Source: Anoxybacillus mongoliensis
GTDB lineage: Bacteria; Bacillota; Bacilli; Bacillales; Anoxybacillaceae
DNA: 64,000 nt
Direction of reading: 5' to 3'
NCBI RefSeq assembly: GCF_014201515.1
Contig: NZ_JACHEQ010000003.1
Location: forward strand, 62,001 to 126,000
The notes below the pieces were generated by a model, which saw only the letters and a list, made by a program, of their open reading frames with translations, searched no databases and was not told the origin of the DNA. Below are positions 39,173-48,759 of this stretch, one piece after another (position 1 is the stretch's first letter; every line of letters begins with the position of its first letter). Both the position numbers and the translations under genes were made by a program.

Positions 39173-39640
39173 TTATTGCGACACTTTTGTGACGCGAGAG
39201 GCCAACACCATCTCCCCTTGATCAAGCTCTAACCATACGTCCGTTCCTTTTTGAACGACAGCTTTCACCACACCGCTTTGCTCATCCCATGTGACGGTTT
39301 TACCAATCCATTCACTGTATTGAGCAAGCGACGGTGTAGATTGTTGTTGAATAAGCTTTTGTAACGCATCTAACGTGCCAGTAAGTTTTTCAGATGTGCC
39401 CGTTTGTGTCTCAATAAATTTGCTCATCATATTCGACATATTGACCATTTGTTCAAGCGATGAGAAGTTCGCCATTTGTGAAATAAATTCACGGTCTTCC
39501 ATCGGATTTAACGGATCTTGGTGTTGCAATTGAGCGATCAAAATTTTTAAAAAATCATCTTTCCCTAACGAGCTTTTCCCTGTCTCACGTTGTGCGACTT
39601 TTCGCTGCGATAAAAGCAAACTCGGATCGATCGTTGCCAC
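39173..39640 (-). CDS. flgD: Hook assembly scaffolding protein FlgD
   Basis: Caps the growing hook and is removed when it is complete. The 155 residues contain the FlgD signature [41 protein letters not shown]-type segment at about 25–65, a helical middle, and a C-terminal tail ([18 protein letters not shown]). It lacks the large Ig/tudor domain of Salmonella FlgD, like B. subtilis YlxG. Start is uncertain: GTG 39640 has GAGG 8 bases upstream, while ATG 39646 is too close to it. Confidence 0.92.
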   Translation of the reverse strand: MATIDPSLLLSQRKVAQRETGKSSLGKDDFLKILIAQLQHQDPLNPMEDREFISQMANFSSLEQMVNMSNMMSKFIETQTGTSEKLTGTLDALQKLIQQQSTPSLAQYSEWIGKTVTWDEQSGVVKAVVQKGTDVWLELDQGEMVLASRVTKVSQ

Positions 39641-39651
39641 GTACATCACCT

Positions 39652-40896
39652 CTACATATCAAAATGAAACCACTCGTTTAGCCACTCATCAAAAGATTGA
39701 TCAGGTTGCTTTTTTTCTTCTTTTTGCTGTTCTTGCTGCTGTTGCTGCTGTTTTTGTTGATGGAAAGAATGGTCGCGAAATTTCGCTTGATCAAATACAT
39801 TGAATTGCTCTACCGTAATACGATCGGCAATGTGCGCAAGCTGATGAATATGTTGTTCCACTAACTGCTTCGCAGCTTCGGTTGATGTAATCATCTTTGC
39901 AGTTAGCTTCCCTTTTTGCTCAATGAGTTTAATCGTTACATGTCCTAAATGTTCAGGATGTAAACGAATAAGCAGTTGCGTATTGCCATTTTTCCACCTT
40001 GTCAACTGGCTCGAACGAATGATTCGCTCAAACTGTGCAACAAACGGTGTTTCACTTGTCGTATCAATTGTTCGTAGTTCAAACGGTACATGTTTATCGT
40101 TTGATTGTTGAGCAACATGTGCCTGTGCCATCTGTTCGGACGGGCGAGCAATCGGTTGCTTACGCTGTTGTGGTAATGGTGCAACTTCTTTTTGTACAGG
40201 TTGCCAAGATTGTCCTTGTAAACGTGCAACCACAGATTTCATATCAGATGTCGTTTTTTCACTATCAACAGTCGACAATAAAGCACGCTGATGTTCTATA
40301 ACTTTTTGCATCAGTTCTGTCTCTACTTGTCCCACATGACGCCGTGTCTTTTCATAGTCGCCTAACTCGATTAATTTTTGCAACATGTCTTTCATCGTGT
40401 CGCTTTGTTCATCGTTTGTTCCGAACACGTTGCGAAGCGTTGCACGTGCATGTTCAATGATCGGCTCTGGAATCGTCCATTGTTTTTGTTCAAGTTGAAA
40501 CAAAGCGATGACGAGCATCAGTTCATCTTCTTCATCAAGATCATCTTGTGGTGAAAACATCGTTTCAAACGGCTGCCCAGCTGAAAATTGTTGAATCATT
40601 TGCTCTTTCGTTTCCTCTGGTAAAAGAGAAAGAAACGATTGTATCATTTCGTTTGATAACGTTTGTTTCTCGGCATATCCATCATGAATCGGAAGTTGGG
40701 CAAACCATTGCTGCAACTGCTCCCAATCCATTCGTTGCATCGTTTCCGGCTGTTCCGATAGTGACTGTAACGATGGTGACGTTTGACGCAACGACGAAAG
40801 CACCTGAGCAAATGCATGTCCATCGCCCGTTTCAACAGTCGTTTGCTGATTTGATCCGCTAAATGGAGCCATGAAAGAAACCCCGGCGATATTCAT
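39652..40896 (-). CDS. fliK: Flagellar hook-length control protein FliK
   Basis: Measures hook length and triggers FlhB to switch substrates. The 414 residues are a long, variable, Gln-rich ruler region (about 1–290) and a C-terminal Flg_hook domain with [29 protein letters not shown] (about 300–330). A run of glutamines follows at about 377–390 and the protein ends [24 protein letters not shown] precedes the ATG. It lies between ylxF and flgD as expected. Confidence 0.92.
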   Translation of the reverse strand: MNIAGVSFMAPFSGSNQQTTVETGDGHAFAQVLSSLRQTSPSLQSLSEQPETMQRMDWEQLQQWFAQLPIHDGYAEKQTLSNEMIQSFLSLLPEETKEQMIQQFSAGQPFETMFSPQDDLDEEDELMLVIALFQLEQKQWTIPEPIIEHARATLRNVFGTNDEQSDTMKDMLQKLIELGDYEKTRRHVGQVETELMQKVIEHQRALLSTVDSEKTTSDMKSVVARLQGQSWQPVQKEVAPLPQQRKQPIARPSEQMAQAHVAQQSNDKHVPFELRTIDTTSETPFVAQFERIIRSSQLTRWKNGNTQLLIRLHPEHLGHVTIKLIEQKGKLTAKMITSTEAAKQLVEQHIHQLAHIADRITVEQFNVFDQAKFRDHSFHQQKQQQQQQEQQKEEKKQPDQSFDEWLNEWFHFDM

Positions 40897-40910
40897 TTCT
40901 TCACCTCCTT

Positions 40911-41519
40911 TCAGTTGTTCGCTTTTTTCGCAAGAAGGCTCGTATACTTTGCTGCGTTTGCTGCATCCATTTTTTCTAAAATGGCTGCCACTTTGTCTGT
41001 TTTAAGTTTGGACAATAAATTAACCGCTTCTTGATCGGACATTTGTGGAATAATTTCTGCAGCTTTTTTTGGTGACATCGTTTCGTACATTTTCACCACG
41101 TCTACACGCGGAGCATTTGTTTGCTCTGTTGACGGTGTTGTCGGCTGCTGTGCTTGTTCCTTTTCTGCTTGCAAGCGGGCAATTTCTTGTTTGAGCGTGT
41201 CAATTTCGGCATCTTTTTCTTTTATGACGTCTTTCGTTTTTGCAAGTTTCTTTTCTTTTTCAACAATCGTTGCTTTTAATTCGACAATTTGTTCTTGTAG
41301 TTTCTCTTTTTCGTTCGCTTCTGTTCCCTCAATCCATTGGGAAACGAACGGCAGTTGTCCCGCATATTTTTTCCCTTGTTCAAATACGTTAATGCCAGAG
41401 AACGTTAAAATTAACAAAACAACAGAAATCGTAAATAAAAACGGGATAAAAACGACAAAAAGAAACCATTGAAACTTGCTTGTTTTTTTCGTCTCTTCTT
41501 CTTTTTCAAACTGTTCCAT
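40911..41519 (-). CDS. ylxF: YlxF/MotE-like flagellar protein
   Basis: A 202-residue protein with one membrane segment (about 18–40), a coiled coil (about 70–120, ELKATIVEKEKKLAKTKDVI) and a C-terminal MgtE_N-like domain (SPKKAAEIIPQMSDQEAVNLLSKLKTDKVAAIL). That layout matches B. subtilis YlxF and the MotE chaperone described in rhizobia. It probably works in export or motor assembly; the exact role is unproven. It lies between fliJ and fliK with close spacing. Confidence 0.86.
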   Translation of the reverse strand: MEQFEKEEETKKTSKFQWFLFVVFIPFLFTISVVLLILTFSGINVFEQGKKYAGQLPFVSQWIEGTEANEKEKLQEQIVELKATIVEKEKKLAKTKDVIKEKDAEIDTLKQEIARLQAEKEQAQQPTTPSTEQTNAPRVDVVKMYETMSPKKAAEIIPQMSDQEAVNLLSKLKTDKVAAILEKMDAANAAKYTSLLAKKANN

Positions 41520-41525
41520 CGATGC

Positions 41526-41969
41526 TCACCTTGTTTCTCGATAACAATATTGTTGTATAGAAATATCGTCCATTTGTTTTTGTTCAGCTATTCGCATTTG
41601 TTGTGCGATCATTTCATCATGCTTTTCTTTTATTTTTTCGTATTTTTTCACTTCCACATTCAATTCAACTAATTTCAGTTGTTTCAACTCCATATGCTGA
41701 CGTGCTTGCATAACAAGATGCTGATAATGATCGATGACCCGCTGCAAGTTGCTCATAAAATGTTGAAACGAGCGAATATGTTGAATCGCTAGCCCCGATT
41801 GTAATTGTTGTTTATGTTGTTCTTCGTAATCTTCTTTTTGTTTTAAAAAATGGTATAGTTTTTCTGCCACTTCTTCAAATCGGGTGCGCGCTTCTTCATA
41901 TTCATGTAACGCTTTTTGTTTTTCATGTTCTTTTAAGTTTAAAATTTTTGTTAATTTAAATGGTGTCAT
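41526..41969 (-). CDS. fliJ: Flagellar export protein FliJ
   Basis: Coiled-coil stalk protein that links the FliI ATPase ring to FlhA. The 147 residues are almost all charged, Gln-rich helix (LNLKEHEKQKALHEYEEARTRFEEVAEKL), with no membrane segment, matching FliJ in size (about 147) and position after fliI. SD AAGGGTG precedes the ATG at 41969. Sequence conservation in this family is low, so position carries much of the weight. Confidence 0.9.
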   Translation of the reverse strand: MTPFKLTKILNLKEHEKQKALHEYEEARTRFEEVAEKLYHFLKQKEDYEEQHKQQLQSGLAIQHIRSFQHFMSNLQRVIDHYQHLVMQARQHMELKQLKLVELNVEVKKYEKIKEKHDEMIAQQMRIAEQKQMDDISIQQYCYRETR

Positions 41970-41976
41970 CGTTTAT

Positions 41977-43290
41977 TCACCCTTGTTCAATAAGTTGAAA
42001 CAACTGTTGAACACTTTCATTTATTGTGTACGATTCATGAACATCTTGTTTTAAAAACGAAATAATTTTCGGATAATAACGAATGGCTTCATCGATTTCT
42101 CGCGATGAGCCACGCTTATACGCACCAATTTGAATTAAATCTTCAGATTGAACGTATGTCGCTAATAACTCCCGCAATTTTTCCGCTACTTTTCGATGTT
42201 CTGGCGTCACGATGTAGTTCATAACGCGACTGACGCTTTTCAATACGTTAATCGCTGGATACTGACCTTTATTAGCTAGTTGACGTTCTAATACGAAATG
42301 CCCATCTAAAATACCTCGAACTGTATCAGCAATCGGTTCATTCATATCATCGCCGTCAACGAGTACCGTATAAAAAGCGGTAATTGTTCCGTGCTCATTC
42401 GTCCCAGTCCGCTCAAGCAACTTCGGTAAAATCGCGAAAACAGACGGTGTATATCCTTTCGTCGTCGGCGGCTCACCGACAGCTAATCCGACTTCACGTT
42501 GCGCCATCGCCACGCGCGTAACAGAGTCCATCATAAACATGACATTTAGTCCTTGATCGCGAAAATATTCCGCTATAGCAGTCGCTGTATATGCCCCTTT
42601 AATGCGCATGAGAGCAGGTTGGTCGGATGTCGCTACAACGACAATGGAGCGTTTTAACCCCTCTGGACCGAGATCGCGCTCAATAAACTCTCGTACTTCA
42701 CGTCCGCGTTCACCGATGAGCGCAATAACGTTTAAATCTGCATTTGTGTTACGGGCAATCATCCCCATTAGCGTACTTTTTCCGACGCCCGAGCCAGCAA
42801 AAATACCGACACGTTGTCCTTTTCCAACCGTCAACAAGCTATCAATCATTTTTACGCCGACTTCAATCGGTTCTGAAATCGTGGGACGCGTCATTGGGTT
42901 CGGCGGTTGGCGATCAATTGGAACAGCAGTCAATCCTTTCGGAAGCGGTTGATCATCAAGTGGGACGCCTAATGCATCAATGACACGTCCAACAAGCGCT
43001 GAACCGACTTTCATTTCAAGCGGAGCTCCCGTTGCCTCCACAATGCAACCCGGAGCAATATCTTGAACGGTGGCATAAGGCATTAAAAGTACGTATTCAT
43101 CACGAAACCCGACAACTTCCGCTTGAATTTTTTTCTTTTTTTTATGGCCGATATGAATGTAGCACACATCGCCAATCGAACTTTCTGGTCCTTTCGCTTC
43201 GATCATTAAGCCGATGACGCGTGTGACTTTGCCAAATCGTTTATATGGATCGAGCAACTCGATTTCATTGATGAGTGCTTGCCAGTTCAT
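41977..43290 (-). CDS. fliI: Flagellar export ATPase FliI
   Basis: ATPase of the type III export apparatus, related to the F1 beta subunit. The 437 residues contain Walker A GSGVGKST at 166–173, GERGREVREFIERDLG, the Walker B region VMFMMDSVTRVAMAQREVGLA with GEPPTTKGYTPSVF, and the C-terminal helical domain. It overlaps fliH by 4 bases (ATGA). Length is normal. Confidence 0.97.
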   Translation of the reverse strand: MNWQALINEIELLDPYKRFGKVTRVIGLMIEAKGPESSIGDVCYIHIGHKKKKKIQAEVVGFRDEYVLLMPYATVQDIAPGCIVEATGAPLEMKVGSALVGRVIDALGVPLDDQPLPKGLTAVPIDRQPPNPMTRPTISEPIEVGVKMIDSLLTVGKGQRVGIFAGSGVGKSTLMGMIARNTNADLNVIALIGERGREVREFIERDLGPEGLKRSIVVVATSDQPALMRIKGAYTATAIAEYFRDQGLNVMFMMDSVTRVAMAQREVGLAVGEPPTTKGYTPSVFAILPKLLERTGTNEHGTITAFYTVLVDGDDMNEPIADTVRGILDGHFVLERQLANKGQYPAINVLKSVSRVMNYIVTPEHRKVAEKLRELLATYVQSEDLIQIGAYKRGSSREIDEAIRYYPKIISFLKQDVHESYTINESVQQLFQLIEQG

Positions 43291-44057
43291 TCGCTCGCCC
43301 CCTCGATCCGCTCGAGCAATTGTAATTTCAGCTGTTCAAGCTGCGTATCAACGCTTGCATCAATACGACCAAACGGCGTTTCAACAATACAACTTGTTTC
43401 ATCTAGCGTCTCATCGGGATAAATAAACAAGTGAACATCGTGACTAAATAACGCTTTTAGCTCATCTTTTTGCCGAATGACGACATCATAGTACGTCGGA
43501 TGCACATACATTTTCACTTCTTCATGTTCTCTTACTTCTTTTATCACTTGTTTCACAAGCCCAAGAAAATGTTCTTTATTTTCAGCAAGACGTTCTCCCA
43601 TGATCCGCTCCGCTACTTTGCATGCGACAAGCAAAATCGTTTCATCAGCTGATTCAAGCATATGATAAAACTGTTCATTAGCTGATTGTACGATCTTCTT
43701 CGCCTCGCGAATCGCCTCCATATATTGCTGAAATCCGTCTTGTCGTCCTTGTTCGAAACCGATCGCGTATCCTTCTTGACGCGCCTGTTCAATCCATTCT
43801 TTTCGTTCTTCTTCCCATTGTTTTTGTTCTTCTGCTATTTGTTGTTGAACAGAGGCGTAATACATGTCGGCTTCTTGACGAATATGCGCTGCTTGCTGTT
43901 CCGCCTGCTCAATTAACATTTGCACATGTTGTATCGTCATTTCGTCATGTTGCTCATGTTCTTCTTGTTGCATGTCGGGCAGCACTTTTTTCACTTGAAT
44001 AACCGCTCGTTGCTCCGAACATGTTCGAGCAAACGGGGCTTTAATGACTTTAGACAA
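43287..44057 (-). CDS. fliH: Flagellar assembly protein FliH
   Basis: Negative regulator and tether of FliI. The protein (about 256 residues) has a long Glu/Gln-rich coiled coil (about 40–130) and a C-terminal FliH/HrpE domain (VACKVAERIMGERLAENKEHFLGLVKQVIKEV). Start is uncertain: the ATG at 44066 touches GGAGGAG with no spacing, while TTG 44057 stands 9 bases beyond it and gives SKVIKAPF; I favour TTG. Either way it overlaps the end of fliG. C-terminal VETPFGRIDASVDTQLEQL is well conserved. Confidence 0.9.
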   Translation of the reverse strand: MSKVIKAPFARTCSEQRAVIQVKKVLPDMQQEEHEQHDEMTIQHVQMLIEQAEQQAAHIRQEADMYYASVQQQIAEEQKQWEEERKEWIEQARQEGYAIGFEQGRQDGFQQYMEAIREAKKIVQSANEQFYHMLESADETILLVACKVAERIMGERLAENKEHFLGLVKQVIKEVREHEEVKMYVHPTYYDVVIRQKDELKALFSHDVHLFIYPDETLDETSCIVETPFGRIDASVDTQLEQLKLQLLERIEGASE

Positions 44058-45069
44058 TAATATCATCTCCTCCGCCACGAGCAACAACGATTTCACCCGC
44101 TTCTTCGAGACGACGAATCACTGCGACAATACGTGATTGCGCTTCTTCTACGTCACGAAGGCGAACAGGCCCCATAAACTCCATCTCTTCTTTAAACGTT
44201 TCCGCCATGCGTGAAGACATGTTACGAAATACAACTTCTTTTACTTCGTCGCTAGATACTTTCAATGCAAGCAACAAGTCGGCATTGTCCACTTCGCGAA
44301 TGACGCGTTGAATCGCACGGTTATCAAGCGTAACGATATCTTCAAAGACAAACATGCGCTTTTTAATTTCTTCTGCTAATTCTGGGTCTTGAATTTCAAG
44401 CGCATCTAAAATCGTTCGTTCGGTTGCCCGATCCACACCATTTAATACTTCAACAACAGCCTCAATACCACCTGTTTGTGTGTAATCTTGTACAACTGTC
44501 GTTGATAATTTTCGTTCAAGTACTTGTTCGACTTCATTAATCATTTCCGGTGATGTGCGATCCATCAACGCGATGCGACGAGCAACATCCGCTTGCATTT
44601 CTTGTGGCAGCGCTGATAAAATTTGACCCGCTTGCGTTGGTTCCAAATAAGACAATACAAGGGCAATTGTTTGTGGATGCTCATTTTGTAAAAAGTTTAA
44701 AATTTGCGCTGGATCCGCCTTGCGCGCGAAATCAAACGGACGCACTTGCAGCGCCGACGTGAGACGGTTAATAATGTTCATCGCCTGCTCTGGCCCAAGT
44801 GCTTTTTCGAGCACTTGTTTTGCGTAGGCAATGCCGCCTTGTGAAATGTAATCTTGCGCTAAGGCGATTTGGTGGAACTCTTCTAAAATCGTTTCTTTTT
44901 TCTCGGCATCCACTTGACGAACGTTAGAAATTTCAAGCGTCAATTTTTCAATTTCTTCTTCAGATAAATGTTTATATACAGATGCTGAAACGTCTGGTCC
45001 TAATGAAATGAGGAGAATGGCTGCTTTTTGTTTTCCTGTTAATTCGCCTTTTTGATCGCGTTTTGCCAT
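44050..45069 (-). CDS. fliG: Flagellar motor switch protein FliG
   Basis: Torque-generating rotor protein on the MS ring. The 339 residues begin MAKRDQKGELTGKQKAAIL and contain the conserved EHPQTIALVLSYLEP (about 125–139) and the C-terminal torque helix region with FVFEDIVTLDNRAIQRVIREVD, including the charged residues that face the stator. I chose the ATG at 45069, where a run of eight G lies 5 bases upstream; a reading from 45153 would overlap fliF by 71 bases. Confidence 0.96.
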   Translation of the reverse strand: MAKRDQKGELTGKQKAAILLISLGPDVSASVYKHLSEEEIEKLTLEISNVRQVDAEKKETILEEFHQIALAQDYISQGGIAYAKQVLEKALGPEQAMNIINRLTSALQVRPFDFARKADPAQILNFLQNEHPQTIALVLSYLEPTQAGQILSALPQEMQADVARRIALMDRTSPEMINEVEQVLERKLSTTVVQDYTQTGGIEAVVEVLNGVDRATERTILDALEIQDPELAEEIKKRMFVFEDIVTLDNRAIQRVIREVDNADLLLALKVSSDEVKEVVFRNMSSRMAETFKEEMEFMGPVRLRDVEEAQSRIVAVIRRLEEAGEIVVARGGGDDIIV

Positions 45070-45082
45070 ATAATCCCCCCCC

Positions 45083-46669
45083 TTATTCCTCAGCAAGCCA
45101 TGTTCGTAATAATTTCGCAAATTCTTCTGGTTTTTCTTTTGCAAGTTTTTCAAGTTGCTTGCGGCGCAATGTCGCTTCTGTTTCGACTTCCTCGTTTACA
45201 TCTGGAATTTGTACTGCCACTTGTTCTTCTTGTAACGACAGTTCGTCCATTTCTTCTTTTTTCCGTTTGCGCAACCATAAAAAGACGATGAGCGCAAGGA
45301 GCACAACAAGCACACCGCCACCTGCAATATATGCCCATGTCGGAATAGTCGATGTTTGTTCATTAAACTGCACTTTTCCGTTAAACGGTTGCACAGAAAC
45401 AACGACGCGATTTTGTAAATCGGCATCCGTCCACTGCCCAGCAACATCTTTATCGACCGATGTTCGCACAATCGTTCCTAAAATTTTTGTAATATCATCA
45501 ACCGTTTGAGCAGGAAGTGAGTTTGGATCGTTCGGTTTTGGTGGTTCAACCATCACTTGAATACCTAAATCTTTTACTTTATAAGGACTTGCAACAATTT
45601 CTTTTTTTATTCTATTAACCTCGTTATTAATTGTTTCCTCAATTCGCTCATAATCCCCGTTTGTCTCGCCATTGGCTCCTTGATAACCCGGTACAGCGTT
45701 TTCCCCTGTTCCTGATGCACCACCTGGTTGAGCCCCTTTGCCCGAAAACGTCTCTGTAATGCGCTGTACGCTTACGGCGATGCCTTCCATATTTTCTTTA
45801 TCGACTGGCTCAACAAGCTCTTCTTGGCGATTTTCTTGCGTAAAATCCACGTCTGCTGTCACAGAAACGACGACTTTATCTTGTCCGATCATCGTGCCTA
45901 ACATTTGTTGGACGCGGCGTTGAATGTCGCGTTCGATTTGTTGTTTTATTTCGTACTGTTCAGCAAATGTTTTGCCAGACGAAAAATTTTCTTCATTTTT
46001 TAAGTCAAAGTACTCAAAATATTGATTCATAATGACGATATTTTCAGTAGGAAGGTTCGGCACACTTTTGGAAACAAGGTGATATAGCGATTTAATTTGC
46101 TGTTCGTTAAATTTATATCCCGCCTTTGTTTTCAAAACGATGGATGCAGATGCCTCTTCCTGTTGGTCACCAACAAAGAGCGTCGGCTGGGGTAGATTAA
46201 TCATCACTTTCGCATCTTCTACCCCGTCGATACTTTTTATTAAATTGGCGAGCTCTGTTTGCATTGCCTCAATTTTCAACACGTTAAATTCATTATCCGT
46301 CATACCGAAACCAGAGTTTTTTCCGAAAAATGAATAATCAATACTCCCGCTATCCGGAATACCTTCTGCGGCTAATTCCACTTTTAACGTGTTGACAAGC
46401 TGTTCAGGCACTAAAATCGTCGTGCCGTTATCGGTAATTTGCGACTTAATACCCCGCTGATCAAGCGTCGCTTTAATTTGCCCCGCTTCTTGCGGCGATA
46501 AATTGCTGTAGAGAGGAACAAAATTCGTTCGCGTCGCAAAAAAAGCAGTAAGCGCAACGGCAACGATCAACAGCCCAACAAGTCCTAAAGTCATCAATTT
46601 TTGCTGTTTTGTTCTCTCGCTCCAAAACAATTTCAATCGTTCTATCGCTTGTTTTAATCGCTCGTTCAT
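45083..46669 (-). CDS. fliF: Flagellar MS-ring protein FliF
   Basis: Forms the membrane ring on which the basal body is built. The 528 residues have a membrane segment at about 27–45, two ring-building domains (PLYSNLSPQEAGQIKATLDQRGI; VMINLPQPTLFVGDQQEEASASIVLKT), a low-complexity Gly-rich loop near 320, a second membrane segment (about 440–462) and a cytoplasmic C-terminus that binds FliG (EKPEEFAKLLRTWLAEE). SD GGAGG precedes the ATG. Confidence 0.97.
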   Translation of the reverse strand: MNERLKQAIERLKLFWSERTKQQKLMTLGLVGLLIVAVALTAFFATRTNFVPLYSNLSPQEAGQIKATLDQRGIKSQITDNGTTILVPEQLVNTLKVELAAEGIPDSGSIDYSFFGKNSGFGMTDNEFNVLKIEAMQTELANLIKSIDGVEDAKVMINLPQPTLFVGDQQEEASASIVLKTKAGYKFNEQQIKSLYHLVSKSVPNLPTENIVIMNQYFEYFDLKNEENFSSGKTFAEQYEIKQQIERDIQRRVQQMLGTMIGQDKVVVSVTADVDFTQENRQEELVEPVDKENMEGIAVSVQRITETFSGKGAQPGGASGTGENAVPGYQGANGETNGDYERIEETINNEVNRIKKEIVASPYKVKDLGIQVMVEPPKPNDPNSLPAQTVDDITKILGTIVRTSVDKDVAGQWTDADLQNRVVVSVQPFNGKVQFNEQTSTIPTWAYIAGGGVLVVLLALIVFLWLRKRKKEEMDELSLQEEQVAVQIPDVNEEVETEATLRRKQLEKLAKEKPEEFAKLLRTWLAEE

Positions 46670-46698
46670 ATGCTTCCTCCGCTATCTCTTGAGGTCCA

Positions 46699-46992
46699 TT
46701 ATACTTGCATTCTCATCACTTCTTGGTATGCTTCAATCACTTTATTGCGCACTTCAATCGCTAATTGAAGCGATATGCTCGCTTTTTGTGAAGCGATCAT
46801 CACATTGTGCAAATCAACGTTTTCTCCTTTTGCTAGCTTCGTTGTCAGCTGGTCTGACTCAATTTGTTGTTTATTGACTTCATGAATCGCGTCTTTTAAA
46901 AACTGTGAGAACGCCCGTTGTGCTTCCGCAGGCTTTACCGGTTGCTGCTGTACAGCTGGTGATAAAGCTGTACGTTGAATGCGATCAATCAT
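46699..46992 (-). CDS. fliE: Hook-basal body protein FliE
   Basis: First exported rod component, which joins MS ring and rod. The 97 residues end with the conserved LHNVMIASQKASISLQLAIEVRNKVIEAYQEVMRMQV-type helix, the FliE signature; the N-terminus (MIDRIQRTALSPAVQQQPVK) is variable. GGGGG lies 7 bases before the ATG. It is followed 29 bases later by fliF. Confidence 0.95.
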   Translation of the reverse strand: MIDRIQRTALSPAVQQQPVKPAEAQRAFSQFLKDAIHEVNKQQIESDQLTTKLAKGENVDLHNVMIASQKASISLQLAIEVRNKVIEAYQEVMRMQV

Positions 46993-47003
46993 CGTTTATC
47001 CCC

Positions 47004-47441
47004 CTATTTTCCGATTTCTAACGCCTTCATTAACATCCCTTTCGTTGCATTTAACACCGTCACATTTGCTTCGTACGAGCGCGTGGCGCTCATTAAATCG
47101 ACCATTTCTTTTAACGGATCGACGTTCGGTAATTGTACATATCCGTTTTCATCTGCATCGGGATGAGATGGGTCATATACAAGTTTAAATGGTGTTTGAT
47201 CCTCAACAATTTTCGTCACTTTCACTCCGCCTGTCGATCGCTCGTTCATTGCTTGGCTTAAAACGGAAGAAAATGACTCGTTCGGTTGCATCACAACCAT
47301 TTTGCGACGATACGGCTGCCACTTCCCATCGACCATTTTCGCTCGTGTCGTATCAACGTTTGCCATGTTTGCTGAAATGACATCCATACGCAACCGCTGG
47401 GCAGTTAACGCAGAGGCGGATACATTGAAACTTTGAAACAT
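47004..47441 (-). CDS. flgC: Flagellar rod protein FlgC
   Basis: Proximal rod subunit. The 145 residues have the flagellar axial N-terminus (SFNVSASALTAQRLRMDVISANMANVDTTR), then DPSHPDADENGYVQLPNVDPLKEMVDLMSATRSYEANV-type sequence near 88–126, and a C-terminal helix. AAGGGAGG precedes the ATG. Three bases separate it from flgB. Confidence 0.96.
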   Translation of the reverse strand: MFQSFNVSASALTAQRLRMDVISANMANVDTTRAKMVDGKWQPYRRKMVVMQPNESFSSVLSQAMNERSTGGVKVTKIVEDQTPFKLVYDPSHPDADENGYVQLPNVDPLKEMVDLMSATRSYEANVTVLNATKGMLMKALEIGK

Positions 47442-47444
47442 GTA

Positions 47445-47825
47445 TTATTTTCCTCCCTTAATGACCGTTTTCAAAGAGTTAAACTTTCCGTTTAATCGTT
47501 CAACTAAAGCGTTATAATAAATTTGGTTTTGCGCTAAATCCGACATTTCTTTATCTAAATCGACATTGTTGTTATTATGATTGTAAACGAGATCGTTTTT
47601 AGTTGTCACGAAAAATTTGTTCGTACTTCCTTTAAACTCAAAATGGCGTGGATCTGTACGATACGCTTGTAACGCTTGCTGAAATTCGGTACGAAACTGA
47701 ACGTCTTTTGCTTGGAAATTTGGTGTATCGACATTCGCAATGTTGTTTGCGATTACTTTTTGTTTCAATGATGAGTAATTCAATCCTTGTTCTAATATTT
47801 GGAATGTATTTGAAAACAATTTCAC
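47445..47825 (-). CDS. flgB: Flagellar rod protein FlgB
   Basis: Proximal rod subunit and first gene of the 28-kb fla/che operon. The 126 residues include LNYSSLKQKVIANNIANVDTPNFQAKDV near 15–42, the rod N-terminal motif, and a C-terminal helix with VDLDKEMSDLAQNQIYYNALVERLNGKFNSL. Translation starts at GTG (47825) with GGGGAGG 8 bases upstream. A weak sigma-A promoter and the codY terminator lie in the 142-base gap before it. Confidence 0.95.
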   Translation of the reverse strand: MKLFSNTFQILEQGLNYSSLKQKVIANNIANVDTPNFQAKDVQFRTEFQQALQAYRTDPRHFEFKGSTNKFFVTTKNDLVYNHNNNNVDLDKEMSDLAQNQIYYNALVERLNGKFNSLKTVIKGGK

Positions 47826-47864
47826 GACATATTCCTCCCCATAGAGACACCGTTCGACACCTTT

Positions 47865-47893
47865 ATTGTAAAAAATTATTTACATAATGTATA
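47865..47893 (-). promoter_or_regulatory. Candidate fla/che operon promoter upstream of flgB
   Basis: TATACA (47888–47893), a 17-base spacer and TACAAT (47865–47870) on the minus strand, about 40 bases before flgB. The −35 matches the sigma-A consensus at four of six positions. In B. subtilis the operon is driven from this same gap by sigma-A with a sigma-D contribution; I see only a poor sigma-D-like match (TAAA then TCCAATGT). Confidence 0.5.
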
Positions 47894-47926
47894 TAGGGAA
47901 CATTGGACTATTTTTCACATACTTTA

Positions 47927-47957
47927 ACAAAAGAGGCATCTTTACGAGAAAGATGCC
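47927..47957 (-). terminator. Intrinsic terminator after codY
   Basis: GGCATCTTT pairs perfectly with AAAGATGCC (47935–47957) around a 5-base loop, followed on the minus strand by TCTTTTGTT. It lies 10 bases after the codY stop and separates the cod genes from the flagellar operon. Confidence 0.85.
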
Positions 47958-47967
47958 CTGTTTGTTT

Positions 47968-48747
47968 TTAATGATGTTTTAATTTCTCGAGCTCTGTTAG
48001 AAACTTATCGTTTAATACTTTAATGTACGTTCCTTTCATGCCGAGGGAACGAGATTCAATGACTCCCGCACTTTCTAGTTTGCGAAGCGCATTGACAATG
48101 ACTGAGCGTGTGATGCCGACGCGGTCAGCAATTTTACTTGCCACAAGCAAGCCTTCTGTCCCATCTAACTCTTCAAAAATATGTTCAATGGCTTCTAATT
48201 CACTATATGAAAGCGAGCTAATCGCCATTTGAACGACCGCTTTGCTACGTGCTTCTTCTTCGATTTCTTCCGCTTTTTCTCGTAAAATTTCCATTCCGAC
48301 AACCGTTGCGCCATATTCAGCTAAAATTAAATCGTCATCATGAAACTCTTTATCTAAGCGGGATAAAATGAGCGTTCCTAGACGCTCACCGCCGCCGATA
48401 ATCGGTACAATCGTCGTTAAACCATTTTTAAATAAGTCTTTATTTTCGATCGGAAATGCCGTATACTCACTATTAATATCAAGGTTTGGCGATGTTTCTG
48501 TAATGTTAAATAAATTTTTCGTATACTCTTCTGGGAATTGACGATCCGCTAACATTTTTTTCATTCGTTCGTTTTCAATCGTTTGTTTAATCGCAAAGCC
48601 AAGCAACTTTCCGCGACGGCTGACGACGAAGACGTTCGCCTCGATCACTTCGCAAAGTGTTTCCGCCATCTCTTTAAAGTTTACAGGCTTTCCAGCCGCA
48701 TTTTGTAGCATCGCATTAATTTTTCTCGTTTTTTCAAGTAAATTCAT
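47968..48747 (-). CDS. codY: GTP- and branched-chain-amino-acid-sensing regulator CodY
   Basis: Global repressor of nutrient-limitation genes. The 259 residues have an N-terminal GAF-type effector domain ([34 protein letters not shown]) and a C-terminal winged helix with [42 protein letters not shown]-type sequence (about 203–245), which is nearly invariant in Bacilli. AAGGAGG precedes the ATG. It is the last gene of the xerC-hslV-hslU-codY cluster. Confidence 0.98.
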   Translation of the reverse strand: MNLLEKTRKINAMLQNAAGKPVNFKEMAETLCEVIEANVFVVSRRGKLLGFAIKQTIENERMKKMLADRQFPEEYTKNLFNITETSPNLDINSEYTAFPIENKDLFKNGLTTIVPIIGGGERLGTLILSRLDKEFHDDDLILAEYGATVVGMEILREKAEEIEEEARSKAVVQMAISSLSYSELEAIEHIFEELDGTEGLLVASKIADRVGITRSVIVNALRKLESAGVIESRSLGMKGTYIKVLNDKFLTELEKLKHH

Positions 48748-48759
48748 ATCGCATCCTCC

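Noticed and set aside
39720-39760. CTG/TTG-rich repetitive stretch in fliK
   Set aside because: Encodes a glutamine run in the variable C-terminal tail of FliK; ordinary low-complexity coding sequence, not a separate repeat element.
45063-45509. 148-codon open frame on the plus strand
   Set aside because: Antisense to the fliF C-terminus; Ser/Thr/Cys-rich translation of the complementary strand only.
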